A stretch of DNA of 64,000 bases from Apium graveolens (GCF_009905375.1 NC_133653.1:89021004-89085003); one strand, 5' to 3'; positions 34,458 through 47,051 are shown, numbered from the stretch's first letter. Notes: generated by a model not told the origin, from the letters alone. A program made the numbers and translations.

Positions 34458-34461
34458 GAAA

Positions 34462-34473
34462 TGGTATCAGAGC
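34462..34473 (+). other. tRNA-iMet primer binding site
   Basis: TGGTATCAGAGC begins 4 bases after the 5' LTR. It is a perfect match to the common plant initiator tRNA-Met primer site, used by chromoviruses as well as copia elements. Confidence 0.93.
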
Positions 34474-34639
34474 TAAGCGTTATAAACCTCAGAGATGATG
34501 GGACGTTAAGATAATAAGTTCACTAAGATAATAAGAACTCTTGCCAAGTTCGTAGTCGGGCTACCTAACGTAGTACTGACAGTTAAAACCCTTATGGGAA
34601 CCCTTATAAATATCGTGATAGGAGCGTAGTTCGTTATCG

Positions 34640-35450
34640 TATATGGTAGCGGGTCTCTGAACCCTGAGGTTGAGGAGCAACATCGCGATGATATTTTATT
34701 ACTAATTGGAGATCAGATTGTGGATCCGATAGAGTGTCCTAATGCAGGACCGGATGATGTTGATATTGAGGATTTAGCGGTTGAGGATGTTGTCCTAGAA
34801 GGGATAGTTGTTGAGGAGGATCCCATGGAGGATCCTGACAAGATTGGATAAAGGACCACTGATGAATTGATGACCATGGTTAGGTCGACTACCAGAGGTA
34901 GGATTGGTCGGTCACTACCGGAAGTTCGTTCAAGTTGTAAAGATAGTAGCCCCTTTAACGCGGCTTACTCGTAAGACTGAGAAGTTCGAATGGACAGAAA
35001 AATACGAGAACAGCTTTCAAGAACTGAAGCAGAGGTTGGTGATGGCCCCTATGCTGGCGTTGCCGGATGGAAAAGGAGATTTTGTGAAGGGTAGTGACGC
35101 TTCGCACAAGGGCTTAGGGTGCGTGCTTATGCAGCACGGTAAGGTAATCGCGTACATGTCAAGACAATTAAGGTAATATGAAATTCGATATCCCCGCTCA
35201 TGAGCTTAGGCTCGTGGCAATAGTTTTACCCTAAAGATTGGAAGCACTACTTGTATGGAGAGAAGTGCGAGAATTACCTAAGCCATAAGTGCTCTAGTAC
35301 ATTTTCGCGTAGAAAGAGCTCAACATACGCCAGAGGAGGCGGTTAGAGCTAATCAAGAGTTATGATTGGGAGATTCTTTATCATTCGGGGAAAGCCAATA
35401 TGGTGGCTGATGCCCTTAGTAAAAAGGAGAGACTCAAGATGATAATGTCT
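34640..35450 (+). pseudogene. pol: Leader ORF joined to RT-end and RNase H remnants
   Basis: An acidic stretch (VEEQHRDDILLLIGDQ, DDVDIEDLAVEDVVLE, about 34670-34850) is joined at about 34890 to the end of gypsy RT (VGHYRKFVQVVKIVAPLTRL). RNase H follows (GDFVKGSDASHKGLGCVLMQHGK, 35065-35150; then with frameshifts YHSGKANMVADALSKKERL, 35380-35440). The first RNase H Asp is present. The catalytic RT, protease and most of gag that should lie between the two parts are absent. Confidence 0.75.
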
Positions 35451-36500
35451 TTTGGAGAGTTTATAAGAGATTTTGAGAAAATGGAAATAGTAGTGAAGGT
35501 AACCGGAGCCGGTACCGAAAAGCTGTTTGAGATAACAATACAGCCCGAATTATTGGAAAAGAACATATTGTGCCAGTAAAAGTGATGAATGAAGGCAGAG
35601 AGCCTACAAATAGGTATGAGATTAATACCGAGAAAGATGATAAGGGAATAATGAGGTATTCCTATAGAATTTGGGTTTCGAAAGTTCAAGAGTGTAAGGA
35701 TGAGAACTTAGATGAGAGCCATAGTTGAGGAATAAGATTTAGAGCAAACCCTGAACGCGATAGTCAGGGAGGTCGCCATCAAGATAGAAGGAACCCATGA
35801 CATAATGGAGTGGAAAATGAGGATTTTAAATTAAAAGATGACCCCAATTATGGGGAGTAGGATGAAACATTTCATACTAAGGAAACAAAAAGTCGAGTAA
35901 GGAAAGGAGACCCGAGATGGTACCCCTATACGGCAATTCATGGACCTGTCTAGACAGAACTTAGACTATTATCCCCAACCACCACCCTGAGGAGACAGTG
36001 CGGTGGGAAATTCTTTCATGACCTTTAAGTCGCTAAGCTCTCAGAGTTCCAAGGAACAAGCTGACCCAGTCGAGGCAAGAGCCTGGCTAAAGGAAATAGA
36101 TGAATCATTTGAGATTCTAAATGATTGACGAACCACAAAAGACTGTTTTGTCACTTACCCTCCCAAGAGAGAGACCACCCGCTGGTGAAAGGCCAAGGAA
36201 GGCACGGAGCAAGAGATTATAATAAACTGATTAAAGTTCAGCCAATTGTTTTCGGGATCGTAATTCCCAAGGTTATGGAATAGTGTAAAAGCTTTAGAGC
36301 CAGAACAAAGGCAGACGAGTATGATGAATTATGAATCTAAGCTGTAAAAGTTGTTAAGATTCGTTCTGAAGACGCGAATCCAGAATGACGGGATATTTGA
36401 AATCAATGCTTATGTTGTGTTGGTTCATGAAATAATGATAAGAGAAAGGAAAATAAAAAGGAATTGAAGTGGAAAGGAATAAAAAGGCAACAGAGTTTGA
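35451..36500 (+). pseudogene. gag: Gag-core remnant lying downstream of RNase H
   Basis: Near 35940-36190, across frames and stops, the translation reads LDYYPQPPP, SLSSQSSKEQADPVEARAWL and KEIDESFEIL, then a DEPQKTVF/CFVTYPPKRETTRW-like stretch. These are typical chromoviral Gag capsid blocks. In a normal element they lie upstream of protease and RT; here they lie after RNase H. Confidence 0.65.
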
Positions 36501-39090
36501 GGAATGATAAGGGAGTTGGGTATGAGGAAACCCTAAAGACTCCTATTAATAGAAATAGAAAAGTATATGATCGTCAGGATGAGGGTGATTCACCATGAGT
36601 TAAAGTTGACGGTTGAAGGCATAAGAGATGCATATAGTTTATCCCCTGTAAGTTGGGAGGATTCGAGGAAACCTTGAGATAATTCGAAGGATAAATAATG
36701 AGACGCGGATAGACTAAGGGGATAAGAAAGTAAGAAATTAAGAAAATTGGATGAAGGAGGTGACCTTCAAGAAGGTGAAGTGTAAGACCGGTGGCATGAT
36801 ACCCAGAAAGGGAGACGCCAGATATGAAAGATATCCCAACATTGAGGTGACTGTTGAGATAAACAACAAAAGTAAAGAAGGAATTATTAAGAAGAAGTTC
36901 ACGTTGAACATGACCAATATCTTCCAGAACATCCATGTTATCATTACCAAATCAAGAAAGAAAAGTGGATGACCATTGTTATCTTTTGGAGGCCATATGG
37001 ATTGACCTCAATTTGAATAAGGATGCTATTATGAAGTTAGGTATAGACTATCGAGGTGGGAATGATGAAGAAGATAATCTATCAAGGATATATGACTTGG
37101 TTTATCCATGGATGGATGCATGTACCTTTTCAAAGGTGGAATTAAGGATAGAACATCGGTAACTTAAAATGAATCCTAGGGGAATGCATAAAGGTTGGCA
37201 TTTCACCCTTAATAGGGACAGTATGAGTTTTCACAATATGATTGGGAAAGGGTTAAGGTAACAACAACCTTTAAGGATCAGTGGAGAAATTTTTCAGAAG
37301 TATATAGACAATGGTTCTGGTATTAGTAAATGGTATTTTGATATGCCCTGTATATAGGGAATACAGGAGGAACGATTGAAGGATAACCTTAGAGGTTTTA
37401 TAAGGAAAAAGGTAATATTCAAAATTCTCAAGAATAGAAATGTGGATAAAGGAAATATGACGTAATTATAATGATGCCAAGTGGGGCACGTGTTAAACCA
37501 TGAGAAAGTATGGATCGAACCAGTAATGGTCGAAATTGTTCAGGGCAATTAGGACTTAAGATAAAAAAAAAAAAAAAATGTTCTAAGTATGATTGAGAGT
37601 CAGTCTTGACAGTGATTAGCCTCTAAAGACTGAGGCAATAACTTATGGAAAAATGGTGATATATTTTTTTTCCCATCTGATTTTAAGGAAAACATCTTCA
37701 CTCAAGCAGTGATCGGAAATAAGGTAGAAAATTTATTTGGAGGTGGTTAAAATGACATTGACTGTAAGGAAATTTTACTATCAGGAAAGGCCAAAGAGGT
37801 GGCCGACACTTTAAGGGTAAGAGCATAATTATAGGCGCGTGTGCCAAAAGAATACAGTGATGATGGTTAAAAATGTGAAGGTTAAATTATGGTTTGGAAG
37901 ATTGACATTCCTTCTGATGACTGTGCAATACCCAACCGTAATAGTAGTTGGTAAAGGTTTAATTCGTGTAATCGCCATGAACGGGCTATCTATCTTAGAA
38001 GGTCCTATCTTGAGATAAGCCAGGACCATGTTTCAAAAAGGACTAGATGAACCTTTGAGTTAAGTCTTCTATTTAAGGCATATGATTAAGAATGGTATTA
38101 ACCTGCTATCGTTGCTTTGATTGAAACTCTTCTGCAATTTTATCTGCTTCATGTCATGAAAGTACGTCAGAGTTTGGAGTGTTCTTCATGAATTGTGATT
38201 GGTGGTTATGTTAACTCCTTAGGAGAATTAGATACGAGATGTATGGACTCCGTATGGTTAGCTATTAAGATTTCATGGAAAGTGAATGATGACAGTGGGT
38301 CAGTGGTGGACCATAGTAAGGCAGCAATGATTCTGCGAGTAGTGAGCTGATTATAACCGTGAGAGTTGTATTGGAATGGATGTTGAGATTGAATACCACT
38401 AATCGGGTAGTGGTAGTGTATAAGTTATCATTGATAGACTAATTAAGTAGAGTATCTACCTATTGAATATTTATTCTTTCTTATCAATAGAGAGCCGTAT
38501 TATTATACGAGGAAGGTTGCGATGCGAGCATAGAATCCTAGTAACGGTGATATATAGAATGAGATCCCAGATTCGATTTTCGATGTCGAGGGAGTTTCAA
38601 AGGTGATTGTGTATAAGCTCGAGGAAGAGCATGGGTCCATAGAATGATGGACGGGATAGAGAAAATATTTAGGCACGTGAAATGCGATGCTATAATACTT
38701 GATGTTGATATAAATACATATATGTTTTGTTCTCCTATGACAAACCTCTATAGTTCAGAGGTAGGTTCCAAGCCAGATATTTTGTGGCAGTATATTTTTT
38801 TTTATATATACAATTCTCTTCAGTTCGTTCTTTTCTCTTCTTTTCATTTCATGTAAGCTGAGAAGAACAACCCTTCCAGAAGGGGAGGTATTGCCGAATG
38901 ACTATCTATCTGTGTGATAGAAGCCGAGTAGGATACCAGCTATTGTTTAATTGCTTGTCAAGTACTAAAGGCTGGCCACCTTCTGTACTAACTATGCGAT
39001 ATAACAAGTGTTCATGATCATAGTGATCTCTCAACAAATTCCTTTACTTCTATTTGATTGATCAAATTTTGGAAAATAGAAACAACTGAA
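36501..39090. other. Unrecognised interior of gutted gypsy element
   Basis: 2.6 kb with only short frames, none of which I recognise with confidence (the longest, near 36751-36972, is lysine-rich). There is a poly-A run at 37563-37578. No RT or integrase catalytic motif is visible in any frame. It is probably heavily decayed or foreign filler. Confidence 0.55.
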
Positions 39091-39800
39091 AAAGGAGTAA
39101 TAAAGTGGTGGTAGTATGCAGAATGGGAACACATTCGTGATACTAAGGTTGACGTGGTTATTAAAAGGTTATAGAACGCTAACGAGCAAAAGTATAACCA
39201 GTATAATATTAGGAACGGAAGGTAGTAGCGATTACGAACTGGAAAAGAATGGGTATTGAGAAGCAGAAGCTCTAATGATAAAAGCTATAATGAGAGTCTG
39301 TGCAATAGACTTGAAAGAATTTGGAATGATCACTTAATTCGGATTGAGTTATCTTACGACAATAGATCATATGTCATTATCGAGATGTCGCCTTATGAGA
39401 TCCTTGAGGGAAGACAATGTCGATCTCCCTTATGTTAGGATGAAGTTGTAGAGCGCAAGATGCTCGGACCCGCAGTAGTCCAAAGGACCAAGGATATGAT
39501 AGATCTAATCAGAGGACGGCTGGTAGTAGCCCAAGATGGACATGATAAGTATGTTGATTTCACACGAAAGGATAAAGAGTATGAAATAGGGGACCTAGTA
39601 ATGTTATAGGTATCCCTTAGAAAGGATTGATGAGGTTCGGAAAGAAAGGAAAGCTAAGTCTACAATTTGTTGGACCCTTGGATATATTAAGATGTTTGGG
39701 AAGTTAGCATATGAGCTAGCCCTAACCCCGAACATGTAGCAGGTCGTAACGTGTTTCACGTATCAACGTTAAGGAAGTGTAATTCAGATGCCAGATAAAT
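39091..39800 (+). pseudogene. pol: Integrase C-terminal remnant
   Basis: Near 39285-39435 NESLCNRLERIWNDHLIRIEL and MSPYEILEGRQCRSPLC correspond to the end of the gypsy integrase core. From about 39500 DKYVDFTRKDKEYEIGDLVML and LMRFGKKGKLSLQFVGPLDIL correspond to the GPY/F module, and LAYELALTPNM follows. Several stops interrupt it. The DDE catalytic part is missing. No clear chromodomain is visible after it. Confidence 0.78.
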
Positions 39801-40024
39801 AGAGGCATAGGAGCGCATAGATATGCAACCCGACATAACCTATATGGAGCAACCAGGAAGGGTTATAGAGTAAAAAGGAACAAGTGCTTAGGAGAAGGAT
39901 TATCAAACTAGGCAGAGTTTGGTGGTAGAACCACAATATGGGAAAATTGACTCGAGAGTTAGAAAGTGTAATGCTAAGAAAGTATCCCCATTTGTTTTCT
40001 ATCTGATTCCGGGACGGAATCCTT

Positions 40025-40039
40025 TTAAGGAGGGGAGAC
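40025..40039 (+). other. Polypurine tract of 4.1-kb-LTR element
   Basis: AAGGAGGGGAGAC directly precedes the 3' LTR start at 40040. It is intact even though the coding interior is not. Confidence 0.8.
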
Positions 40040-43000
40040 TGTAATAACCCCAATTTTTGAGAAATTTTGAAACCCTTATGAATAGTGTTTTTGCTGAACG
40101 AGAAAACTTTTCATGCCACGCTATGTAGGGGTTCTGTTATTGATCTTATGGGATATTATTAGTACTCTATGAAGTATATAAGTGTATGTAAAGATCGTCA
40201 GAATCCAATTCCGAACACTTTGGTTTTTCCCGGAAATCCACAAGATACGGAGAGAATTGAGTATAAGGTAACAGGATAAAAAGGATTTAAATTAAAGGAT
40301 TATAAGAGAGGATCATAAAAGGAATATAATGTATTAAGAAAGGTTAAGGGAACCTAAGTAATAAGATCCCGGGTATGATCCTTCAAACGAGAAACGAGAA
40401 CGAAAGTTAAGCGAACCGTATAACAGATCAGCGGTCATTAGGCAAACGATTAGGAAGTTAATCAAAGGGATTAATGGGAATGATGTCATCCAACCAATAG
40501 AAAGAAGACAAGGAAGGAAGGATGACATCATGAGGATGAGGTAAGCATGGCATGGGAAGGAAGGAGGTGTGGTTGAATAAGAACCACACAAATTCAAGGG
40601 CAAGGTAGTAATTTGCTAAATCAAATACAAATCAAGTCAACCAAGCCAAGTAAAAATCATTTCCATCAAAAAAATCAAAACAACCAAGGCATGAGTTCAT
40701 CTTGCTCACGGCTTTTTACCATTTTCAAGGCATAGATTTTTCAAAATCAAAGATCAAAGCTTCCTAAATTGGTAAGAAAATTCCCTAATCATCTTCATGC
40801 TTAGTTATGGCTATATCATGAGTTTAAGCCATTAATTCTTTCTCTAACTTCTTCATTTCATCAATGAAGAAGACAATGAATAGTGTTTTCAAGATTTTTA
40901 ACTTGAAGTTTGTCTTGTTTTCTTGAAGATCCAAGCTTTCTTAAAACTTCTCCAAGCTTCTTAAGGCTTCCTAGCTCCACCCACCACTTCAAGGAAGGTA
41001 TACCATTTCCAAACCCTAGGTTCATATATATTATAAGGTGATTTTGAGTAGTGGGTTGATATTGTATCTTGTTGTTATGATTTAGAGTTTGAGATTTGGT
41101 ATGGTAGTGAATGGAATGGTAATTGTTGTGGTTTTGATTTAAAAGAACTTAAGCATGATTAAAGTTAAGTTTAAGCATAAGTATAAATGATTAAATTGGA
41201 TTGGTTGGGGTTGTTATGATGTGATAAGGATGGATGTTGGTTGTATGTTGGATTTGAGGTTGATTTGGGTTGATTGTGGATGGTTTAAAAAATTGGAAAT
41301 CGCGTAAACATAGTCGTCGTAATGTCCGATTTACCTTAGACTGCTTTTGTTCATAACATTAGGACCCGAGAACCCCCTGCTAGTTTATGACCACTGCCAT
41401 GTTTAGATAGCTCATGTTACGAGCTTCGTTTTGATATGTAGTTCGTTCGATTCCGATTTACGGTTTAGGAGAAACGACCGTTTCAAGTAACGGCGTTTCG
41501 CGAACGAAACTTTTTCCCTCGCCTTACTTTGAAATGTAGGTTAAAGACCAAAAAGGGTTAATTAATGCATGAAACATTTATGGTAAGTGTTTTAGGCAGT
41601 TGGTAAGTCACTCGCGAAGGAATCGCTTTAAAACTCGTAAAGGTTAAATTATTAAAAATGGTGGAGCCGAGGGTACCCGAGTGACTTAAGCGAATCAGTG
41701 AGCGCAAAACAAGCGTTAGAGTCTAAGTTAGTTAAAGTATAGATTTACAAGTGACTTTGGTTTAATTCCAACTTACTTGTTGCTTATAGGTTACCAGACT
41801 CGTCCCGAGCCATTCGTAACCCCAGTCGCTCAGGCAAGTTTTCTACCCGTTATACTGTTGTTGTGATGTAAATATATGTATATGCATTATCTTGTGATAT
41901 TGCATGATTGTTATTAGCAAATTTTGCGATATATTGGAGCATGCTAATATGGTATATATGCATGTCTGTTTCGTAATCTGGTTATCTATCTGTTGATTTC
42001 AATGCTTATAGTTGCATAATACCTATGCTAGAAATAAGCAAGTAGTTGCGTATACCCTTAGTATAGGGGATAAAAGGTGAACATATTTCTAAACCGGGAG
42101 TCGATGTTCCCGAGTATATTATGTATATATATATTTATTTATATATATATATATGGATATAGTTTTTAAAACTATTAATCGAATAAGGTTTATTCGATAA
42201 CTTTAACTTTATTTTATTATTGAATATTATTTGAATATTCATTTGAGGATGTATGACTCCTTTATTTTATTTAATGAATATTATTTATAATATTCATTCG
42301 AGGTATTATGACTCAGCTTATTTTATTTTATTTATCAAATATTATTTGAATATTCATTTGAGGATCTATGACTCCGATTATTTGCTGAGATATATTCTTT
42401 ATTTTATTAAAGAATAAGGTGTAAATAATCAAACTTATTTTCGATTATTCAAATAAAGATAATACTTTCATATAAGTATATCTTTGGTTATTTAATACTC
42501 GTTTCAAGTATAAATTTTAATACTTCTACTTCAATTATTTTTATAAAGATTATTCTTTATGGGAATATTATTTAAATAATAATATTCAGTCATTTTCTAA
42601 ATATTCTGGGGACTGATTTACTTCATTAAATCAGCCTTACTCCAAACACTCTTTAAAGTGTTTTCGAGTCTTCAAAATGATTTTTAAAAGTCAGAGCGGA
42701 TCCCAAAACTCATTTTTATATTTAAGATCTTCCTTTTTAAAAGGGGATTTAAATACTCGCTCAAAACCTGGGGAATCCGGCTCTGTGGTGTATTTTATAT
42801 TCGCAACGAGGTTGCAGATTTGGTAAATGAATTGATTACTTGCCCAATGTTCGGGAAGTAAGCCCATCTCATTGAGTCGGCATAAGCGACAGGCCGGGGT
42901 ACGGTCTATTATTGTGTAAGTGGCTGGGTGGCAGTCCATCAACGCGTGAGGGGCCGGGGTACGGTCTAGCGCGAGGTCCTAATGCGGCCAGGGTGATGAC

Positions 43001-44148
43001 CGGTGAGGAATTCATCCATCTACAGTAGAAAAGGTTACTTATTGGTATCTTTGCCTGATCAGCGAGATATCGGGTTTATGCCAAAATTCTTTTCCTTTCC
43101 AAAATTCATTGGATGTTTCAAACTCTGTTCATACTTTTCATAACAGAGGTTCCAGGAAATGTTTAAGAGATATATATATGTGGATATATATATATATCGG
43201 GACTAAATAAAGTATCTCGTAACTTTATTTCATTCAATAATATTTCAAAGATTGAATCTATTCAAATCTTGTCTTGTAGTCTCATCTATGTGATGAACTT
43301 TTGAAACTGATTATAACTTGAACGGTGGTAGTTCAAGTAGTATTGGGAAAGATATAAGTATATTGGGGTATTTGGTAACCTCATCTTTTAAACTTATATC
43401 TAATTAATAATTGTCTTATGAATGACAAAGATTTTCAGAAAAACGTTGAGACAAGGTTAGATATATGAGATCACCTTGCAACGATATTTTTTTATACAGT
43501 TATACACTGGGACTTTGTGTATATTATGCATGGAAGAGGACTTCCAATATTTTGAAAAGTATATATGTATATATACTGAATATTTTGCGACTTCATCGCA
43601 TTAAGATATCAAACTTGGTTCATTTCTTTTGACCAAGACTTTCATGAGTATTATGAGTAGGCTCATATATTGTAAATCATTATACATATTATTTTGGTGG
43701 GCTTGCTGCTCACCCTTGCTTTATTTTTTCATCACACAACAACAGTTAGGAAAGATGGCCAGACTCCAGCAGACCCAGCGCAAGCGCGTGGGAAGCGTCC
43801 CGCGTCTTCCCGTTGATGTTGTAGCTGCTATAGCTGCAGAGGTAGATCTATTGTAGATCAGACCATCTACTTTTGAGAATCAATTATGTATAATTATAAC
43901 TTGTGGCAGATAATGGCAATTAACTGTAAATTTATCAAGTAATCATTTTGGGTTGTAATAACTTTTAAATTGTGGATTCAAAGACTTGTACTTATTTAAA
44001 TTTCATCTCTGAGACTATAACGGGTTGTGGTGTGTGTTAGTGTGGGGTCACAGCATAAGGTTATTTATTATTAATTAAGTGAAGTGATATTGTGGAAAGA
44101 AAGACCGTGACGACCCGGATCCCCGACCCCGGATCTGGGGGTGTTACA
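40040..44148 (+). repeat. 4109-bp 3' LTR
   Basis: Matches 30349-34457 with only a handful of differences seen by eye (TA-microsatellite lengths, one C/T near 43487, one T/C near 44007). The exon-like block falls at 41790-41833. Confidence 0.95.
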
Positions 44149-44153
44149 GGGGG

Positions 44154-45256
44154 ATCTTGCGAGACTGTCATTCAACTGTTTATGGAGGCCACTATAGTGG
44201 AGAGAAGACAGCAGCTCGTGTCCTTCAAGCGGGATTCTTCTGGCCTACATTATTTAAGGATGCGCATCACTTTATTTTGAAGTGTGATCGATGCCAGCGT
44301 GTGGGTAATATGTTTAAGAGGGTTGAGATGCCTCTTAATGTGCTTCTCGAGGTTGAAGTCTTTAATGTGTGGGGAATAGACTTCATGGGCCATTTGTCTC
44401 ATCTTGCAATAATCAGTATATCTTGTTGGCGGTCGATTATGTGACAAAATGGGTGGAAGTCAAGGCTTTACCGACAAATAATGCGAATGTGGTGCTTAAT
44501 TTTATTCATAAGCAGATATTCACAAGATTTGGGACACCAAGAGTCATAATCAGTGATGAGAGATCGCATTTTTACAATCGTAAATTCACTGCCATGATGC
44601 AAAGGTATAATGTGAATCATCGCATTGCGATGTCCTACCATCCGCAGACTAATGGTCAAGCAGAGGTGTCTAACAGGGAGATCAAGCGTATATTATAGAA
44701 AGATGTGTCTCCATCAAAGAAAGATTGGTCTTTGAAGCTTGATGAAGCTGTTTGGGCATACAGAACAGCATACAAGACTCCATTGAGAATGTTGCCGTTT
44801 CAGTTGGTTTATGTTAAGGAGTGTCATTTACCTGTGTAGCTCGAGCATAAAGCACATTGGCCTTTGAAGAAGTTGAACCTTGATTTGGATGCAGCTGGTA
44901 AGAAGATAATGCTTCAATTGAATGAACTCGACGAGTTTTGGCTTCAAGCGTATGAAAACAACAAAATGTATAAGGAGAAAGTCAAGAGGTGGCACGATAG
45001 AGGTTTAGTGCTTAAGTCATTTGTGCCGGGACAACAAGTTCTATTGTTTAACTCCCGTCTTCGTGTTTTTCCTGGAAAATTGAAGTCGAGATGGTCAGGG
45101 CCTTTTATAATCAAAACTGAGTTTCCGCATGGAGCTGTGGAGATTTTTGAGAATGTTTTAGGCCAAGCATTTAAAGTAAATGGGCAGAGGTTGAAGTACT
45201 ACTATGGGGATACGGAAAAACATGAGGTGGTTAGTGCCATTTTATTATCTACTTGA
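44154..45256 (+). pseudogene. pol: Athila integrase, core and C-terminal part
   Basis: This continues directly from 30348: ILRDCHSTVYGGHYSGEKTA, then FFWPTLFKDA and CDRCQRVGN (zinc finger). A frameshift near 44400 follows WGIDFMG (first Asp), after which come VIISDERSHF (second Asp) and TNGQAEVSNREIK (Glu). Stops lie at 44696 and 44837, both TAG in place of likely Glu codons. The C-terminal module has VPGQQVLLFNSRLRVFPGKL and SRWSGPF. The DDE residues survive, but the reading frame does not. Confidence 0.88.
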
Positions 45257-45839
45257 TCTCGAGATTTTACATCAAGCTAATGACGTAAACCAAGCACTTC
45301 TTGGGAGGCAACCCAAGTTTTTTGTACATTAGTAGGTGGCAGGTTGCAAAAAGAAAAGGAAAAAACACAAAAGAATAAAAAAACAAAAAAATTCAGGGTC
45401 AACTTCAGTAGCACGGCGCGCCCGCGCTGAAAAGATGGGTAGCCGCGCTGTTTTTCCAGTAACTGGGCACGCCCGCGCTGCCCTAGCGCGCGCCCGCACT
45501 GAAACTCCAGAAACTAAGCGCGCCCGCGCCAAGACAGCGCGCGGCCGCGCTGGGGTCCAGATTCAGAAAAATATAAGGCAGATTTTAAAGAAAAAATCGG
45601 GGTTTTAATACAAAATTAATTCCCACCCGATTTTTACTATTTCACATCCCAAATTTCCCTCTCCAAATCAAACCCATTATTCCCATAATCAATTCTCACT
45701 CCTTTTCCATAACTAATTCTCTCCCAATCTCCTATATATACACACACACTTACACACAAACTTCTCCATCACTTCTCAAAACTCTCAAACACACAATCTC
45801 TCTTTCAAACACATATTCTCTCAATCCCTTTCAATCTCA
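45257..45839 (+). promoter_or_regulatory. Spacer with GC block and TATA ahead of env-position ORF
   Basis: A block of GCGCGCCCGCGCTG-type motifs (about 45413-45558) closely resembles the block in this element's own LTRs, including the shared CAGAAACT lead-in. It is followed by CTATATATA (45732-45740) and a CA/CT-rich leader up to the ATG at 45840. The layout suggests an internal promoter, or a splice-leader region, for the downstream ORF. Confidence 0.55.
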
Positions 45840-47051
45840 ATGGCACCAGAAAGACAACGAACTCAAGTTAGCAGCAGTACCACCGATTATTCGAGTACGG
45901 GTGGTTTGAGGCCAAGGTTTTCAACTCCCGATGTGGAGGCGGAGTATGTGAGGCTACTTTCAAAGCCTGTAGCCAAGGAGCGTGGGTTTCTGCCATCGTG
46001 GAAGGATGCTAAGTTGTTGGAGATGATCTTGAAGATGATCTTGGAGATGGGCTGGGTGGTTTTCTGCGAGACACCCGATGCTGTGCCCATGAGTGTGGTG
46101 CGTGAGTTTTATGCTAATGCTAAGGTGGAGAAGAACGGTTTCACGGTGGTGAGTGGGATGACTATGGATTATAGTGCGGAGGCGATTCGTAGGGTGATTG
46201 AGCAGCCCGAGAGGAGGGCGGATCAGGAGAACTGGAACGAGAAGACTCCGGAGGAGTTTAATTTGGATTTGATTGTTGTTACCCTTTGTGTGCCTGAAAC
46301 TCATTGGAGGTTCAAGAAGGGCATGGACGAGTATACCACATTTCTGGCATCGTGCATGAACAGGTTTGCACATGCATGGAATGCTTTTATTTATGCTAAC
46401 ATCATACCATCTTCTCACGTGCATGAGATTACTGTGGAGCGTGCTCATTTGCTGTGAGGTATTTTACATGGAGACTATGTTGATCTTGGGATGGTGATTT
46501 ATCAGGGTATTTTGAGGTTTTTGCGAGGGAGTACTATGGGTTCGATACCCTATGCATCTATTGTGATGAAGTTGTATCCGCACATAAGCAGCTGCAGCTC
46601 CCTAGTGCTCTGATTGACAGTTCGACGTTGTTGAACATGACTGAGTGGTATGGGGGGAAGCCCGATCCTAAGGGGCTTGGTTATTCTTATGACCATATGC
46701 TAGGTGGAAGGCCAGCGGATCAGACTTATGCTGATGGGACTTCGCAGGAGCGTCGAGCAGCATGGAAAGCTCAGTTGGGAGAGGAGGCTGGTCCTTCGGG
46801 ATCGCAGCAGCAGGAGGAAGCATAGGGCAGTGCTGGTTTGAGTACAATATAGGCGTCTAGCTAGGAGGATGGATGTGATGCACGACATCCATAGCGGGTT
46901 TGCACATGACCTCACCCAGGCGTTGTGGACTGCTTTTAGAGCCACCGGAGTTGACATCCAGTGGCCAGTATTCGGTAAGGACTCGGTGTATCCACCTCCA
47001 GACACTCCTGACACTCCACCCCTTGAGGGTGATGATCCTGGTTCTGATTAG
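45840..47051 (+). pseudogene. Athila env-position ORF, broken
   Basis: Starts MAPERQRTQVSSST after a leader; 205 codons are open to a TGA at 46455. The first domain (GWVVFCETPDAVPMSVVREF, then VSGMTMDYSAEAIRRVIE) resembles the plant 'putative plant transposon protein' domain (Pfam Transposase_32, by recollection) often found downstream of integrase in Athila elements. After the stop, frames shift; NMTEWYGGKPDPKGLGYSYD and a Gln-rich QEEA end lie near 46630-46825. A last segment (MDVMHDIHSGFAHDL, PPPDTPDTPP) spans 46869-47051. I see no signal peptide, no fusion peptide and no transmembrane segment, so the env label is positional only. Confidence 0.65.

Larger units (their letters stand above)
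30349..44148 (+). mobile_element. Gypsy element with 4.1-kb LTRs, chromovirus-like, gutted
   Basis: LTRs 30349-34457 and 40040-44148 are both 4109 bp (TGTAATAACC...GTGTTACA) and nearly identical. Target duplication GGGGG is at 30344-30348 and 44149-44153. The primer site is for initiator tRNA-Met and a polypurine tract precedes the 3' LTR. The interior (34458-40039) keeps only fragments: an acidic leader ORF, the RT-end/RNase H, a Gag core and the integrase C-terminus, in an abnormal order and full of stops. Large LTRs with this primer site are typical of the Tekay/Del chromovirus lineage, which I infer. The element cannot make RT or integrase. Confidence 0.92.

Noticed and set aside
36751..37162. 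Overlapping lysine-rich frames in the gutted gypsy element
   Set aside because: No family resemblance and no consistent frame; listed only as unrecognised interior.
45329..45608. Arg/Ala-rich frames on both strands
   Set aside because: They are produced by the GC-rich motif block and end without conserved features.
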